A stretch of 64,000 bases of DNA, taken from the NCBI RefSeq assembly GCF_963678635.1, contig NC_087067.1, positions 17,615,639 through 17,679,638 on the forward strand. Direction: 5' to 3'. The position numbers and the translations under genes are program-made. The DNA is from Symsagittifera roscoffensis. Lineage: Eukaryota; Xenacoelomorpha; Acoela; Convolutidae. Every line of letters starts with the position of its first letter. Position 1 is the stretch's first letter. Of this stretch, positions 21,778-33,000 are shown piece after piece. The notes below the pieces were generated by a model that had not been told where the DNA came from, made no database searches, and was given only the letters and a program-made list of their open reading frames with translations.

Positions 21778-22430
21778 ATAAATCACGTGTGCTCAAAACT
21801 TATCATTTATGACCAGTCAAGGAAAGCGTTCTTGTAGTTAAAGAATCGCCTGTACTCGATTGATTTTTGCAAATGATGTTGACCTACAATTAGATGGTAT
21901 CTTGAAACAGTTTTGTGTACATTGCACTACTTGAGATTGAGTTGGTACGTGATCCTGTAACTTCCTTAAAGCTGGATTACTTCTGTATCGAGGTGTTTTT
22001 AAATTGATGTTAGAATATTTTAAGTACTTTGTGCTATCTTTTTTTAGTTGACATCAAAGGCATTCGTTGGAATGAAGAAGAGCTTTGGATGAAAACTGAC
22101 CAGGATTATGCGGTGATTACCCGAAGTTGAAATGCCCATACAAATATATAATCATTAAATATTATATCAATCGGAACAGTTTTTCAAAAAAGAGGGTATT
22201 ATTGGAAGTTTTTGCCCAGATTGTTATCGACTTCGGCTAATACTGGCTGCATAAGCCTGGTGACTTAGCTCTTGTGAGATTGTTGAAATGATGCATTTTG
22301 TTGGTGGCTTGTTACCAATGTCGAATTATAGACCAAAATCTTGAAATGTTACATCAATTTCTTTTTGATTAAGTTTTGAAACATATTAGTCTTGATCAAA
22401 ATCGGTTTTAATAAATGTCGATTTAAAAAC
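21778..22430 (+). other. TPR: probable TPR 3' UTR
   Basis: Repeat-free sequence directly after the TPR stop, with a canonical AATAAA at 22410-22415. Freedom from families A, B and S contrasts with everything downstream, consistent with transcribed UTR under constraint. Confidence 0.5.
22410..22415 (+). terminator. candidate polyadenylation signal of TPR
   Basis: AATAAA about 630 nt after the stop codon. I base this only on the hexamer and its position; AATAAA is common by chance at this AT content. Confidence 0.35.
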
Positions 22431-23058
22431 ATGGGCTCACATTACAAGTTTTATTCACGAACTGAAAGTTGTTTAAACGATTCTTTTAATTTCTTGTATT
22501 TGTGTTGCTTAACTTAATTTAACATTGAAATACTTTTTGTTCTCATACACAATTAGCTTGGTGGTTTCATTGCTTCTAAATGTCAGGTATGTTTTGAGCG
22601 TGTTTTCAATTCCGGATGTTAAAACCTCTGTTGAAAATTTAAAAAAAAAACGGACAAACTAGTAGATAGACAGGCCAGTAAACAGAAAAAAAATTTGTAC
22701 ACCAAAATACTGATTTTTTATGCACCAAAATATTGTTTTCAACGACTTAGTTTTCAATCATAATATCTCAAAAATGAATAGCAAGGTTTGAAATTTCGAA
22801 GAATTTTCGAAACATTGAATTTTTTTGAAAACCACGCTCCTTCAGTAATTTTAAGCTAAATTTTGTTCTGTCGGTTTTTGTCAAATAAGTTTGTATGCTT
22901 GTTGAGCGTACACTATGTAACACATCAATAATAAGTAATTTGAGATCGTCTTCGAGTAACCTTTTCGTCATCAGATGGCGTCATGATTAAACTTAAACCA
23001 GGCTTAATTACGAAAGAGTTTTGTACACACCGCATATAATGTTATCTGGATTCGCTAA

Positions 23059-23280
23059 GTACCAAATTGGGCTCTTTCCCCCCCCCCACCTCACACGAGC
23101 TTCAATTTATTAGTGTAACGAGTGGTTTTACGAGGTTAAGTATGAAGACCAAATATGTTTGTCGTAGCCTTATTAGTCTGTATGTAAATTTTCATAACCA
23201 TTGGACAATGTGGTAAACAAATTTACATGTAACAATTCGCAGGTGGGGGGGGGGGAAGGAAAAAGAGCCCCAAATTGGCA
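23059..23280. repeat. palindromic element with homopolymer C/G arms
   Basis: The left arm reads ccaaattgggctctttcc then a C run and acct. The right arm is its inverse: aggt, a G run, then aaaagagccccaaattgg. Arms of about 35 bp enclose roughly 150 bp. This looks like a small non-autonomous inverted-repeat element; family unknown. Confidence 0.7.
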
Positions 23281-23938
23281 GAAAATCGTCTCAAGATCGA
23301 AGTCGCTTGTTCATTTATCAGCGCTCTTTGGTCTGCGCGCGTCTTCAGATTTTCATTTGCACTTGAAATTTAGTTTTACCACAGCACGAATTGAAATGCT
23401 TATTTTCATTGCACCAGCGTAGCGTAGTGTGTTAACACTATTCAACTTTTTCCACCTATGTTGCATATAAAAGTGCTAGCACTTTTGGAGTATGAGGCTG
23501 CATTGGCACCAAGTTACCATAAGCGTTGACATTTGATTAGTAATAAGTTAAACCATTTGATGCTTTCTTAATTCATTAATGGAGGCGAGTAAAGCTAATT
23601 TGTTAAGAGCGAATAAAACTAATTTGTTTCTTACAACAGTATAAAAATTTAAATTCCATTTCAGAAACTTTCCAGCTAAATTTATTTCAAGATTTGTAAA
23701 ATTCATATTTTACAGAATTTGGCTTTATACGTTCTAACTATTACATGCAAAGTTCCTTAAATTTAGTACACTGCAAATTATTGCATCCAAAGTTTGTGTT
23801 TTTGTGCATTTTGAAGCTCCTGAAATTTTTGCCGCGTTATCGCTTGTTTGCGAAGCTACAGCTTCGCCTCTGTGTAATAAATGGTCCTGCGAGTAATATT
23901 TGTCGTGCTATTAAACAGATTCACTAGTGAAAATATTT

Positions 23939-23943
<5 letters not shown>

Positions 23944-24002
<59 letters not shown>
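23944..24002. repeat. (AT)n dinucleotide repeat
   Basis: About 58 bp of uninterrupted alternating A and T, directly before the family B start at 24003. Confidence 0.95.
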
Positions 24003-24004
<2 letters not shown>

Positions 24005-25540
24005 GCAAAATCAAAAAATCTGAAGTCCGTGTATTATTACGAAGAATTTTTCTAACCTAAGTCGCAAAGAAAAGTGCTCATTTGGTGGCTTTATTGGTAT
24101 ATTTCATTTTAATTCTACTCAAGCCTATTTAAGCATAGGCAAGTTAAAAGCAGATGTTGTTGCTTTGTTTTTGGCTAGTGTTAGGGCCTGTTTGAAAAAA
24201 AAACAGGTAATATGAAAATGTATCGTTTTGTAGTTTTTTTTGGATTTTTTGCACTTTTCCCAGAAATTTCTTTTTTTTTCTCAAAAACTACTGTATTGTT
24301 TTTCAAAAACTGGTATCAATGAAAAAACTGGCTGCTCTTCTATGTGCCTGCTTATTTCGCTACTCTCTTTTCATTTTACCCACGTTCTACGGCCTTTGAC
24401 AGTTTCAGTAGGGGGATTTTTGACCTAATTGTTTTGAATTATTTCCTTTTCTCAATTTTTAAAAGCACAATACTGCGATGGTTTCAATAAGATTATAAGC
24501 ATGGGGATTTCTGTAGGAAACAATTATGGCCCGAATTAAGCCCATTTTTGACATTCGAGAAAATTTTTTAAAAACGACACTGCCAAATTGGGGATTAAGG
24601 CTATAAACGGAAGAATAAAACCAGTTATGTGAATCTTACCTGCGCAAGTTGCTATGAAAACTTCTTTTTATTCTTAAAAACTATTCTACTGATTCTGATG
24701 TTGATAGTTCATTCAAACGAACCTGGTGCTAAGATTTTCCTTGCGTAATCGTTCACCCAATATTTTTAGTAGAAATGCCAATTTGGACTTAAGGGAAAAT
24801 CCATTTTTGAAATTTTTACTGTTTTTTGGAAATTTCATCATTATTCTCGGAAACTACTAGCTAAATCTGATACTAAGAGTTCAATCTAGAAATCAAGGCG
24901 TAGAAAAACTCCCTGTATAATTGGCTGTTCCCATGGTTTAGTAGAGAGAAGTTAATGGATTTAAGAAAAGTCAATTTTTTGGTTTTTGATCGTTTTTTGG
25001 AATCTTCGGTCTTTTTCAAAATTACCTAGCCAAATAATTCAATTGACAGCGAGTAGTAGTTCTCTCCTTTAAGTAAGCAGCCAAGTTCCGACTTAAGCAG
25101 AAAATTTTCTAGGGTTTTGCGTGAAGTCCGTTTTTTTTTGAAGTTTCGAAAATAAGGTATTTCCGTATCAGTGCAATATTTGATTTAAAATTTTAAAACA
25201 GGTACATCTAGCATCAGCTGGGCCACTAATTTACTTCCAAGTGACCGTTGCGCAGATGCGAGGACGTAAGTGACTTTCCTAAGCATCAGGTCGGAGGTTT
25301 AAATCCGGTACATGAAATAGTTTTTGTGCTCGAACTTTTCCTGCTTTATTTGTGACTAGTGTTGAAATTAGAATTAGAAGCAGTCGCGGAGCAGATTTGC
25401 GTCTAATCTTTAAATTGATATTGAAAAATTTTTCCTATGTGTATTTTTAATCTTTTCCTTATTTCAATTTGTTTTGCCTGTTGAGAGCTTTGTTTGAATT
25501 TTTTTCGCTTGTGCTTGCGAAGCGTACCTTTGCCTCTGTG
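24003..25540 (+). repeat. long form of family B with internal tandem modules
   Basis: The 5' block ctaacctaagtcgcaaagaaaag, a tRNA-like block at 25247-25318 (ggaggtttaaatccggtac) and the 3' tail gcgaagcgtacctttgcctctgtg are the usual family B parts. Between them, 24230-25180 carries an about 170-bp module repeated about five times, each with aaaactac, a gttcaat motif and a gctgttcccaa-like end. The same modular interior occurs in 57626-58780. Confidence 0.68.
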
Positions 25541-26325
25541 TTGAAAATGGATTTACGATTTACCAAGTACTTCAAAAACATTTATTTATTTTCGATGGGC
25601 TATGTTTTATCGGCTGTTATTCTTTCGTTCTAACTTATATGCTTCTCTTAATGGCAGTGGCGCCCATCATGCTGTTTACTTGAAAGCATCCATTTAGCTC
25701 AAGTTTCTTGAAACAAGTGAAATTATTGATGCATTGAGAAAACAATCATCAGTAATCGTTACGTTTCCGTTTTTACCTAGTTTGTGATGGGCGTTGCTTC
25801 CTTGAAGTTAAACAACCGTGTTGAATAATTATAGTTTTATTTAAGATTTGAAAAAAATATATATATTTTTTTCAAGAATTATGATCGATGGCAACCAGAG
25901 CTAAACAACAAAAAAAACAACTTACTTTGCGCGGGCAGCCAGTGGCATCAATAAACCAAAACACAAATTAAAAATCATCATTAAAAAGTAAAATATAAAA
26001 ATCAAGGGTATCACCGGTTTGAACAAAACCGGTTTTAGTTTTTGAAGAAGAAAAATCCAAAAAACTGGTAAAACTTCAAAAATTGGACATTTTCTTAGGA
26101 CATGTTTTTTTTAAAACGCAGGTCATAGCCATTTCTTGTGCTGAAAAGATTCACACCACTGTTTTTTTTTCGGTTCGATCTTTCAGATTTAAATCAATTC
26201 AGGTTTGAATAGAAATTTATTCGGCAAATTAAACATAAGAACGATCATACAGTAAAAACACAGTACTGGTCTACTTAGTTCAAGTTGCCTGATGTCTCTA
26301 TCAGTGCCCCTTTTATTACACTAAC

Positions 26326-26700
26326 GATTAGCAAGCATTATCAAATCGGAATGCAGGTTAACAACTAGTTTAACAAAATCAGTTGAATCAATTGCTGCTG
26401 ACATGCTCAATTTCATGGAATTTCAAGTTTTAACGGATGTTTTCAAGATCCACATAGCTGTTTTTTCTTTCGGTTATACTCTTCAGATTTAAATCAATTC
26501 AATTTTAAGTAGAAATTGATTCGGCAAATTAAACATAAGACAGTAAAAACACATTGCTGTTGTAATTAGTTTACGTTGCCTGATGTTTCCATCAATTACT
26601 CATTTATTACACCTGCGAAGCGAGTGTATTAGTACGAACTCTCTTTTTTTACTTGCGAAGCGAGTGTATTAGTTCGAAACTTCTTTTTCCAACCTAAGTC
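26326..26700 (+). repeat. family S-related copies and doubled family B start
   Basis: Positions 26326 (taacgattagcaagcatta) and 26500-26580 are two copies of a block shared with 59262 onward (taacaactagtttaac, gacatgctcaatttcat). At 26606 and again at about 26650 the family B start occurs twice in tandem (ttgcgaagcgagtgtatta). The second continues into aacctaagtcgcaaat and then fades. Confidence 0.6.
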
Positions 26701-27224
26701 GCAAATCTTGGTGCCACTTTTGGGGCAACGTTTTTTCATAGCATGTGTTTTGACATTCGAATAGTAATAAGTTAACACAGTTGATCATCAAATGATTTAT
26801 CAAATGAACCGAAAAAATTTGACGATTGTGTTCGTTTTTTAAACACTTTTTGTGTTTTCGAGAGCGATAAAATAAATCAAGTTGATTAAATATTTAACTG
26901 CTTATATCGCCGTTTACGCTATATCGATTGTTAATTGTGTTAAATTATCTAAAATGGCAGTCTATAAACCCCCATAACCTTATGAAAAACGATCGCAGGT
27001 GAAAACGATCAGGACACTAATATCTTTTGAAGGTTATACCAGAAATTCAATCAAAAATGGCTAGTTATTCAATAATTTGTTATGTTTGTCTTTTATTTGG
27101 TTCGGGCGGAGAAAGTTCACTTGGTTGATGTAGGCTTTTTTTCCCCGTGAGCAACTTTTCTCAAAAATCTGTGAAAATTTAACTTGATTTATTACTTAAC
27201 TCAAACAGCTTGCAGGATCCTTCT

Positions 27225-28262
27225 CACATGAACGTAGTGAAGACACTTAAATAGGACGCGACGATTTTTTTTGTTCATTTTTCAAGAAAAATTCATAAAA
27301 TTTGTTGACGCTCAAGTTGGATTTTCTGCGGTTTGATTTATTTGCAAGTTCAGTTCATTTTTGTGCTAAAAGAAGGCGAACTCAACTATAGATCAGAAAA
27401 AGTATAGAGGTCACGAAAATTTGATCGACTTTTAGTTTCGAAAATGGAGAGATTTCCCAGCGGAAAAAATTGTTAAGGATCCAGTTTTATCAAAGTGGTT
27501 AATTTTATCAAAAAGTGTCAAACTGTTAATTTAATCAAAGCAAACTCCTCTATCGAGTAGTAAGCGTTAAGTTCAAGAGAAACGTGGTCGACTTTAAGTT
27601 TCGATAGTGAATTTAATTTTTTATTTTCCCAGCGGAATTTTGATCCTGTTTTTTACACTAGCAAGCGTTGTGAATTAATGTGGCTCAAATTTTTTCCACG
27701 CAAATAAAAGTGCTCATTTGGTGGCCTTTTTGCTGTAATCACGATCTGTAGCATCATGATTTCCATAGCATATGCTCTCTGCTTTATTTGTGGCCGGTCG
27801 CTTAGCGACTATGGCATAGATGGAAAGACCTGATACTCCTAATCTACTGGTCGGAGGTTCAACGATGCACTTAACAATAGTTTTATTTACATTTTGTGGC
27901 ATTTTTGCTTCGTGGAATTGGCAATTTATTGCATTTATAGCTGCATCATAGGTATTAGTCTTTCAATGGCCCGTGGCGCAGCTGCGAGATAGTGAGACTC
28001 GAACTTTCGAGCCCGCAGGTTCGAATCCGACACAGGTTTTAATAATTCGAGGCTTATTTCTCTTTTTTCCTGATATAACTTTGTAGAGCTGCTTTATGTT
28101 GTTTTCTCGATTGTGTTTTCCAAGTTCATCTTCCGATCCGTGTCTCAAATTGTGTTATTTTTATCAAAAATTTGTCAACCTTTCTCTTTTGTTGAAATTA
28201 TGTTAGAATTTTTTTCCGTTCCTTCGAGTTCATTATTGAAGTACTGAAGTCCGATTGGTCGT
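27225..28262 (+). repeat. family A element split by a family B insertion
   Basis: The A copy starts catgaacgtagtgaagaca and runs to gatcctgttt at about 27652. It resumes at about 28145 with ctcaaattgtgttatttttatc, which is the A sequence normally following directly, and ends near 28262. The interruption, about 27653-28145, begins TTACAC and is family B. Confidence 0.75.
27653..28145 (+). repeat. family B element with two tRNA-like blocks
   Basis: Starts TTACACTAGC, has the block acgcaaataaaagtgctcatttgg, then two separate tRNA-like blocks. One at about 27793-27870 has ggtcggaggttcaacg. The clearer one at 27967-28040 has A-box-like tggcgcagctgcgag and B-box ggttcgaatcc at 28018-28028. It ends ttccgatccgtgt. 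Probably one B element holding a second, or a dimer. Confidence 0.68.
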
Positions 28263-29929
28263 AGACTCATTTCTATTGTTCATTTATTAATAGTTTGAGA
28301 GGAAATCATATTTTTGATCCAGAGTTTTGTTATGAAAATAACTAAGAGGTTACACTAACGTGCATTTTTTATTCAAGTGAACTAAAAATAAATTCAACTA
28401 ATATTTAATGCTTGAAGTCAAAAACGTAATTTACGCTGCACGATGCAACTGCTGGTATCTCGAACTGCACAAAATATTATGATCTATTATTATAGCACAG
28501 TATGTCAGGAAGGAGCAATGGGTCGGCAAATAACTCTTGAACTATAGCTCCGCAGTTCGAAGCCTAGAGTCTTCTGTGCTGGAAAGTTAAGTTTGATGGA
28601 AAGCTCCTTTGTTGCCTTATAGATAATAATGTATTTGCTTTGCTTGATATCTTTTCATCTAGTTTATGCTCAAATACCCGCTAAAGGAGTATGGCAATGA
28701 ACTTTTTTGCAGGAAATCTCCAAATATTGTGCCGTCAAAAAGGCGAAACAGACAGAGCATATTTTTTTCCGACTGAATGCCTCCATCTGTGCCTTAGTTA
28801 GTGATTTTCGACTCAAATTTATTTTAAAATGTTTCTTCCAATCCATCATTTCATCTAATATTGATAATTGTTCAGCTAATATTTTTATTCTTAACCAATA
28901 TTCCTAATATAATCTTCCTTTTTATACAGCAATATTTTCTGCCGCGTTTGTTTTGCTGAATTTGAGGTTGCTGCTTGAGTGTCGCTGCTTATTTAAACAA
29001 CCCGAGAAAAGTTTTGGTTTTATTTACCCGAAAATGTCTATTTTACGATAAGAATTGTTCAGTTCATGAGTGTTTTCGTTATATCCCCTTAAATGATGAA
29101 AATTGAAAATGAAATTTTTACTAAATTGGATCAATTTTTCTAATGAAGTAGCGAATGCGAATTAAACGACAATTAAATTCGCTTTTAGTCTCCTATTTGT
29201 GAGTTTTATGTGCAGAAGGGGCAAAAAATCCAGAAAAAATTCTGGTTTTATTTAATGAAAGTTCTTCGTGTTGGCCTGTCTCTATAATATCCTGCTTTTC
29301 GTTGTAATAGCGCTCCAATTTTGTAGTTCAAATTCATTTTCACGGAGGGGGGGGGGCTGTATAACCGAAAAGGTTAGCTGTCATTGAGTAGCTTAGCTGT
29401 CATGCTGGTACCGCTATCTCATACGCTGTTTAAATATCTTCTTAATCTTTGTCCCTAACAACCTTAAATTTATCTTCATCATTGAGGGGGATTAGTAAGA
29501 TGTTATTTACTAGAATATCTGATGTTACTGTTCGTTTGTTTGTTTCTACAGCGTCTTCATACCGGGTTCGGTTTTTATACGCAATCAGAATGAAAAGAAT
29601 AATCGACACAGTTTTGTTTTGGAGAATCTTGATTGATCCTTTTATTATTCGTGAACCACGATTACCTTTAGAAACGAGACCATTCATTACCTGTAAGGTA
29701 CGATGATGTCATTCATTTGTACGACGTATTAGCCATTTTGCACTAACTAATCTTACTGCATCCCTATGCGTTGCGCACAGTATATTTTTACTTTTCCTAA
29801 CTACATTCATGTCTAGTTTTTGACTTGTATATGTGATGTTTAGAACTTCGATAATAGTCACGACGATTTTGTTTTCTCGTTTATGGGGATTAATCTTAGA
29901 GTATATTTTTTTCAGATAAACATTAATTA

Positions 29930-30061
29930 ATGGCGCCTGCTATGTCCAGTAAACGCAGATCTATGGCTGTTTGCATGGCCTGCTTCTCGGCCATACTTTT
30001 AGTAGTAGGATGTGTTGCCATCTTTTCCTTCCCTTTTGTCGTGGAGAGGGCGTACAATAAG
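29930..30061 (+). CDS. SCARB2: SCARB2-like exon 1: N-terminal membrane anchor
   Basis: Starts ATGGCGCCTGC; an acceptor-like tttttttcag lies just upstream, so a leader exon probably exists. Encodes MAPAMSSKRRSMAV, then a hydrophobic helix CFSAILLVVGCVAIFSFPFVV and ERAYNK, the usual N-terminal TM of CD36 proteins. A second Met at residue 5 could also serve as start. Donor aag|gtgaga, phase 0. Confidence 0.88.
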
Positions 30062-33000
30062 GTGAGATATTTTTCAGCTCCGTTTGATTGATCGGACAAT
30101 TCGAGTTTTTCAACCATTGCTATGGTTGCCTAAAATCATTAGATATCGACGAAGTAATAAGAAGTGAGTGCTATATGGAAGTAATCAATGTTTGCAGAGA
30201 GAAAAATCAAAAAGTTATCATTTTGCTTTAAATGCGGCTTAGATGTGATTCAAGGTTCCAATATTTTCCCCAAATCTTAATTTTAGCTTTCATGTTCACT
30301 TAAGAGTCGATGAACGTACTTCAGACTCTTATAAAGGTCCCGATGATTTTTTTTTCAGGAAAAATCTTAAAATTTGTTCAGGCTCATTAAAAAAAATTTT
30401 AAAAAAATTGTTGTATTTTATTACATTTAGTTTTTTCATGTTATTACTGCTCCATAGACTTTAAAAGGCAGTCGGAACATTCAGGGTTTTGTCCTGATAC
30501 GAGCAGTTTGTTTGTGTTTGCTTGCGTTCATTGTTTCTTTTCCAACTGTGTTGGCTATGGTTTTTTAACTGAAATGAAATGCGAAAGAAGCTAGTAAAAT
30601 ACATTGCAGAAAGCTGATATTTTCTAAATATCATAAATTTAAAATGTTCATTAACCTTTTTTTAAAGATCTTTAATTTTAATTGTGCATTTCGGGAATAT
30701 GGTTTTATACGCATCGAATAATATCAACCTTCTTATATTTTTTCAGAAAAGTTCCGAAAAATATATTGACGAACTGAGCTCAAAACTGATAAGATATTCG
30801 GCTACATTGCGCAAAGTTATGAGGTTTTGAAAATGGTCAGTTTGGGATAATTAACACCAGCAAAACTACCAATTTTCTATTTACGAGTGAGCGGCGTAAT
30901 AATCTGTCTCAGAAATCATTCCAATATAATCAATGACTGCTAATTGCTCCAATTATTGCGTTAAAAGGCACATAATTTATTAAAATTTCATGCCTTTTCA
31001 GGGCATTTTGTCTTGAAGCGAGCCTCACACAGGCTAAAGCTTTAGTTTTAACGACGCAGCTGTTAGAAGTTAATTGAAGTAGTTTTTTTCATCATTTTTT
31101 TCATCACGTGATGTGTGGATCCGCTTTGCCTCTGTGTAAAATTATTTTTTGCAGCTGTCATAGCACTCTGCGAATTTCAAAAAATATGTATTCTTGGGAG
31201 TGCTATTTTGTCGGAAAAAAATATGGTTTTCCTGGGTCAAAAACAGAAGCTTTCAATGAGTTTTTAGTTTCTTCACTGTTGTAGGAAGCATCCCTGGTGA
31301 ATGGGTCAGCTGTATTTGATATGTGGGTCAGCCCGAGCAATGACACGCCCCTCTACATGAACTATTATCTGTTCAACATCACCAACCCAGATGACGTAAT
31401 ACTCAAGGGAGCCAAGCCCATTCTCAACCAGACTGGGGTTATTGTATACAAGTACGTAATTAATGAAAAAACAAACATATCAATAAGTTTAAGCCGACAG
31501 AAACTAAAATTTTGCCTCGGCAAATTGCAACAACGAAAATTTGTGATTTATTTCTGGGAATTGCATGAAACTTTCTTCAATTAAATGTATTTTGCTGAAT
31601 TTAAAAAAAAATCACACTACACGTCATATGTTTCCCTGTTTCCAGGCAGATACAGAACAAGTACAACGTGTCGTTCGGCAATGACTCTGCAGTTGTGTCA
31701 TATCTGAATAACCATACCTACATATACGACCCAGAGAAGTCCCAGCTCAAAGAAGAGGACCTCATCACCACCGCCAACTTCTTTTTCTGGGTCAGTCGAA
31801 TCTTTGGTCTGCAGCTCGTAAGGAATTAGAGTTTATGCAAGATTTGAAGCAGCATTTGCATTACCTTTTGGAAACTATTTGTTTTTTAAAAAACGCTTCT
31901 ATTTCAAAGCTTTTTTTGATGACTAATCTAGCTAGCTTTCGTTGATGAAATAGTTTTCGTTTGAAGATTAAAGATGGACAAAGATTCGATGATGACATTA
32001 TGACAAAGGTCTGGCTATTCTGTTTAAAAACCTTTGAATACTTGTTTTAGACGGTTTTAAATTCAATTCAAGACAACGAATTAATCATGTTAATGCTGAC
32101 CCCAGCATTGAACATCAAGTTTGAAGACGAGAAAACTCGAAACGCAGTTTCCCCCTTCTATACGACCACTGTGCGCAACATACTGTGGGGAAGTGACGGA
32201 AATGAGTTCCTGGAAGTGCTGAAAAGTATAGTTGATGTTCCTACCCACGTTGGATTACAGGTTACAACTCTAATACTAGAGTGGGTCTTCAAAAAAGTTT
32301 CGCCTGTTTTTCAAGTGTCCAGTTTCGACAAGAATTCTCGGCAAAAATTGATTTTGAAATCTGAAAAAAGCTGTTTGATTTTGTTTTTTATTAAGCCGGT
32401 GCCGAAAGCCTTCTGGCCTCGTGTCTGACAAAATCAGATGCCCCAAAAAAGAGTTTCTATACTCTCTCTTAAATGGACGGGCTTTGAATAGCATTTTTTT
32501 TGTTTGCGTTGCAAGTTACTTTTTGTTGACAAGATCAACGGATCCAACGACGGAAATCACAGCATCTCTACTGGACTTAAGTCGGACAATGAAGATCGAG
32601 GAGAGCACACTGCGTGGAACGGGAACACCACCCTCTCTTACTGGAACACACTCGACTGTAACATGATCAACGGAACAGATGGCACCATTTTCCCCACATT
32701 CATGCAAAACACTCCTCGACTGTACATCTTCAGGTGAAAAAAAAGCATGTATTTTTTCGAAAAGCTTTGAAAATGAGCATTTTATACGGACCAAACGCAG
32801 TTTGATTTATTAGCAGTGAAGTTTGCATCCGGTTGAGCAATTATTATCTAGGTGAAATAGAAAAGTATAATTAATTTCTGCAAGATTGGACTAGTCTATA
32901 AATGATCTTGTCAGCTCAGTTTCCATTCTGGTTTTTTCCGCAATTTGTTAAAGTGGAATGCTTTTTAATGTTTTTATTTCTACCCTTTCTATACCTTACG

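Larger units (their letters stand above)
22431..29929. other. gene-free repeat field between TPR and the SCARB2-like gene
   Basis: No coding exon recognised on either strand. Contents in order: palindromic element 23059-23280; B tail 23845-23880; (AT)n 23944-24002; long family B element 24003-25540; S-like copies near 26326 and 26510; doubled B start 26608-26700; family A 27225-28262 split by a B element; tRNA-like block 28505-28575; poly-G run 29343-29353. The part nearest 29929 should include the SCARB2-like promoter and any leader exon, which I cannot place. Confidence 0.6.

Noticed and set aside
27967-28040. Functional tRNA gene
   Set aside because: The B box is excellent, but stems are imperfect and the block is part of a repeat element; it is a tRNA-derived relic.
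29343-29353. Poly-G run as a structured regulatory element
   Set aside because: A single homopolymer without further G runs cannot form a quadruplex by itself; nothing else supports function.
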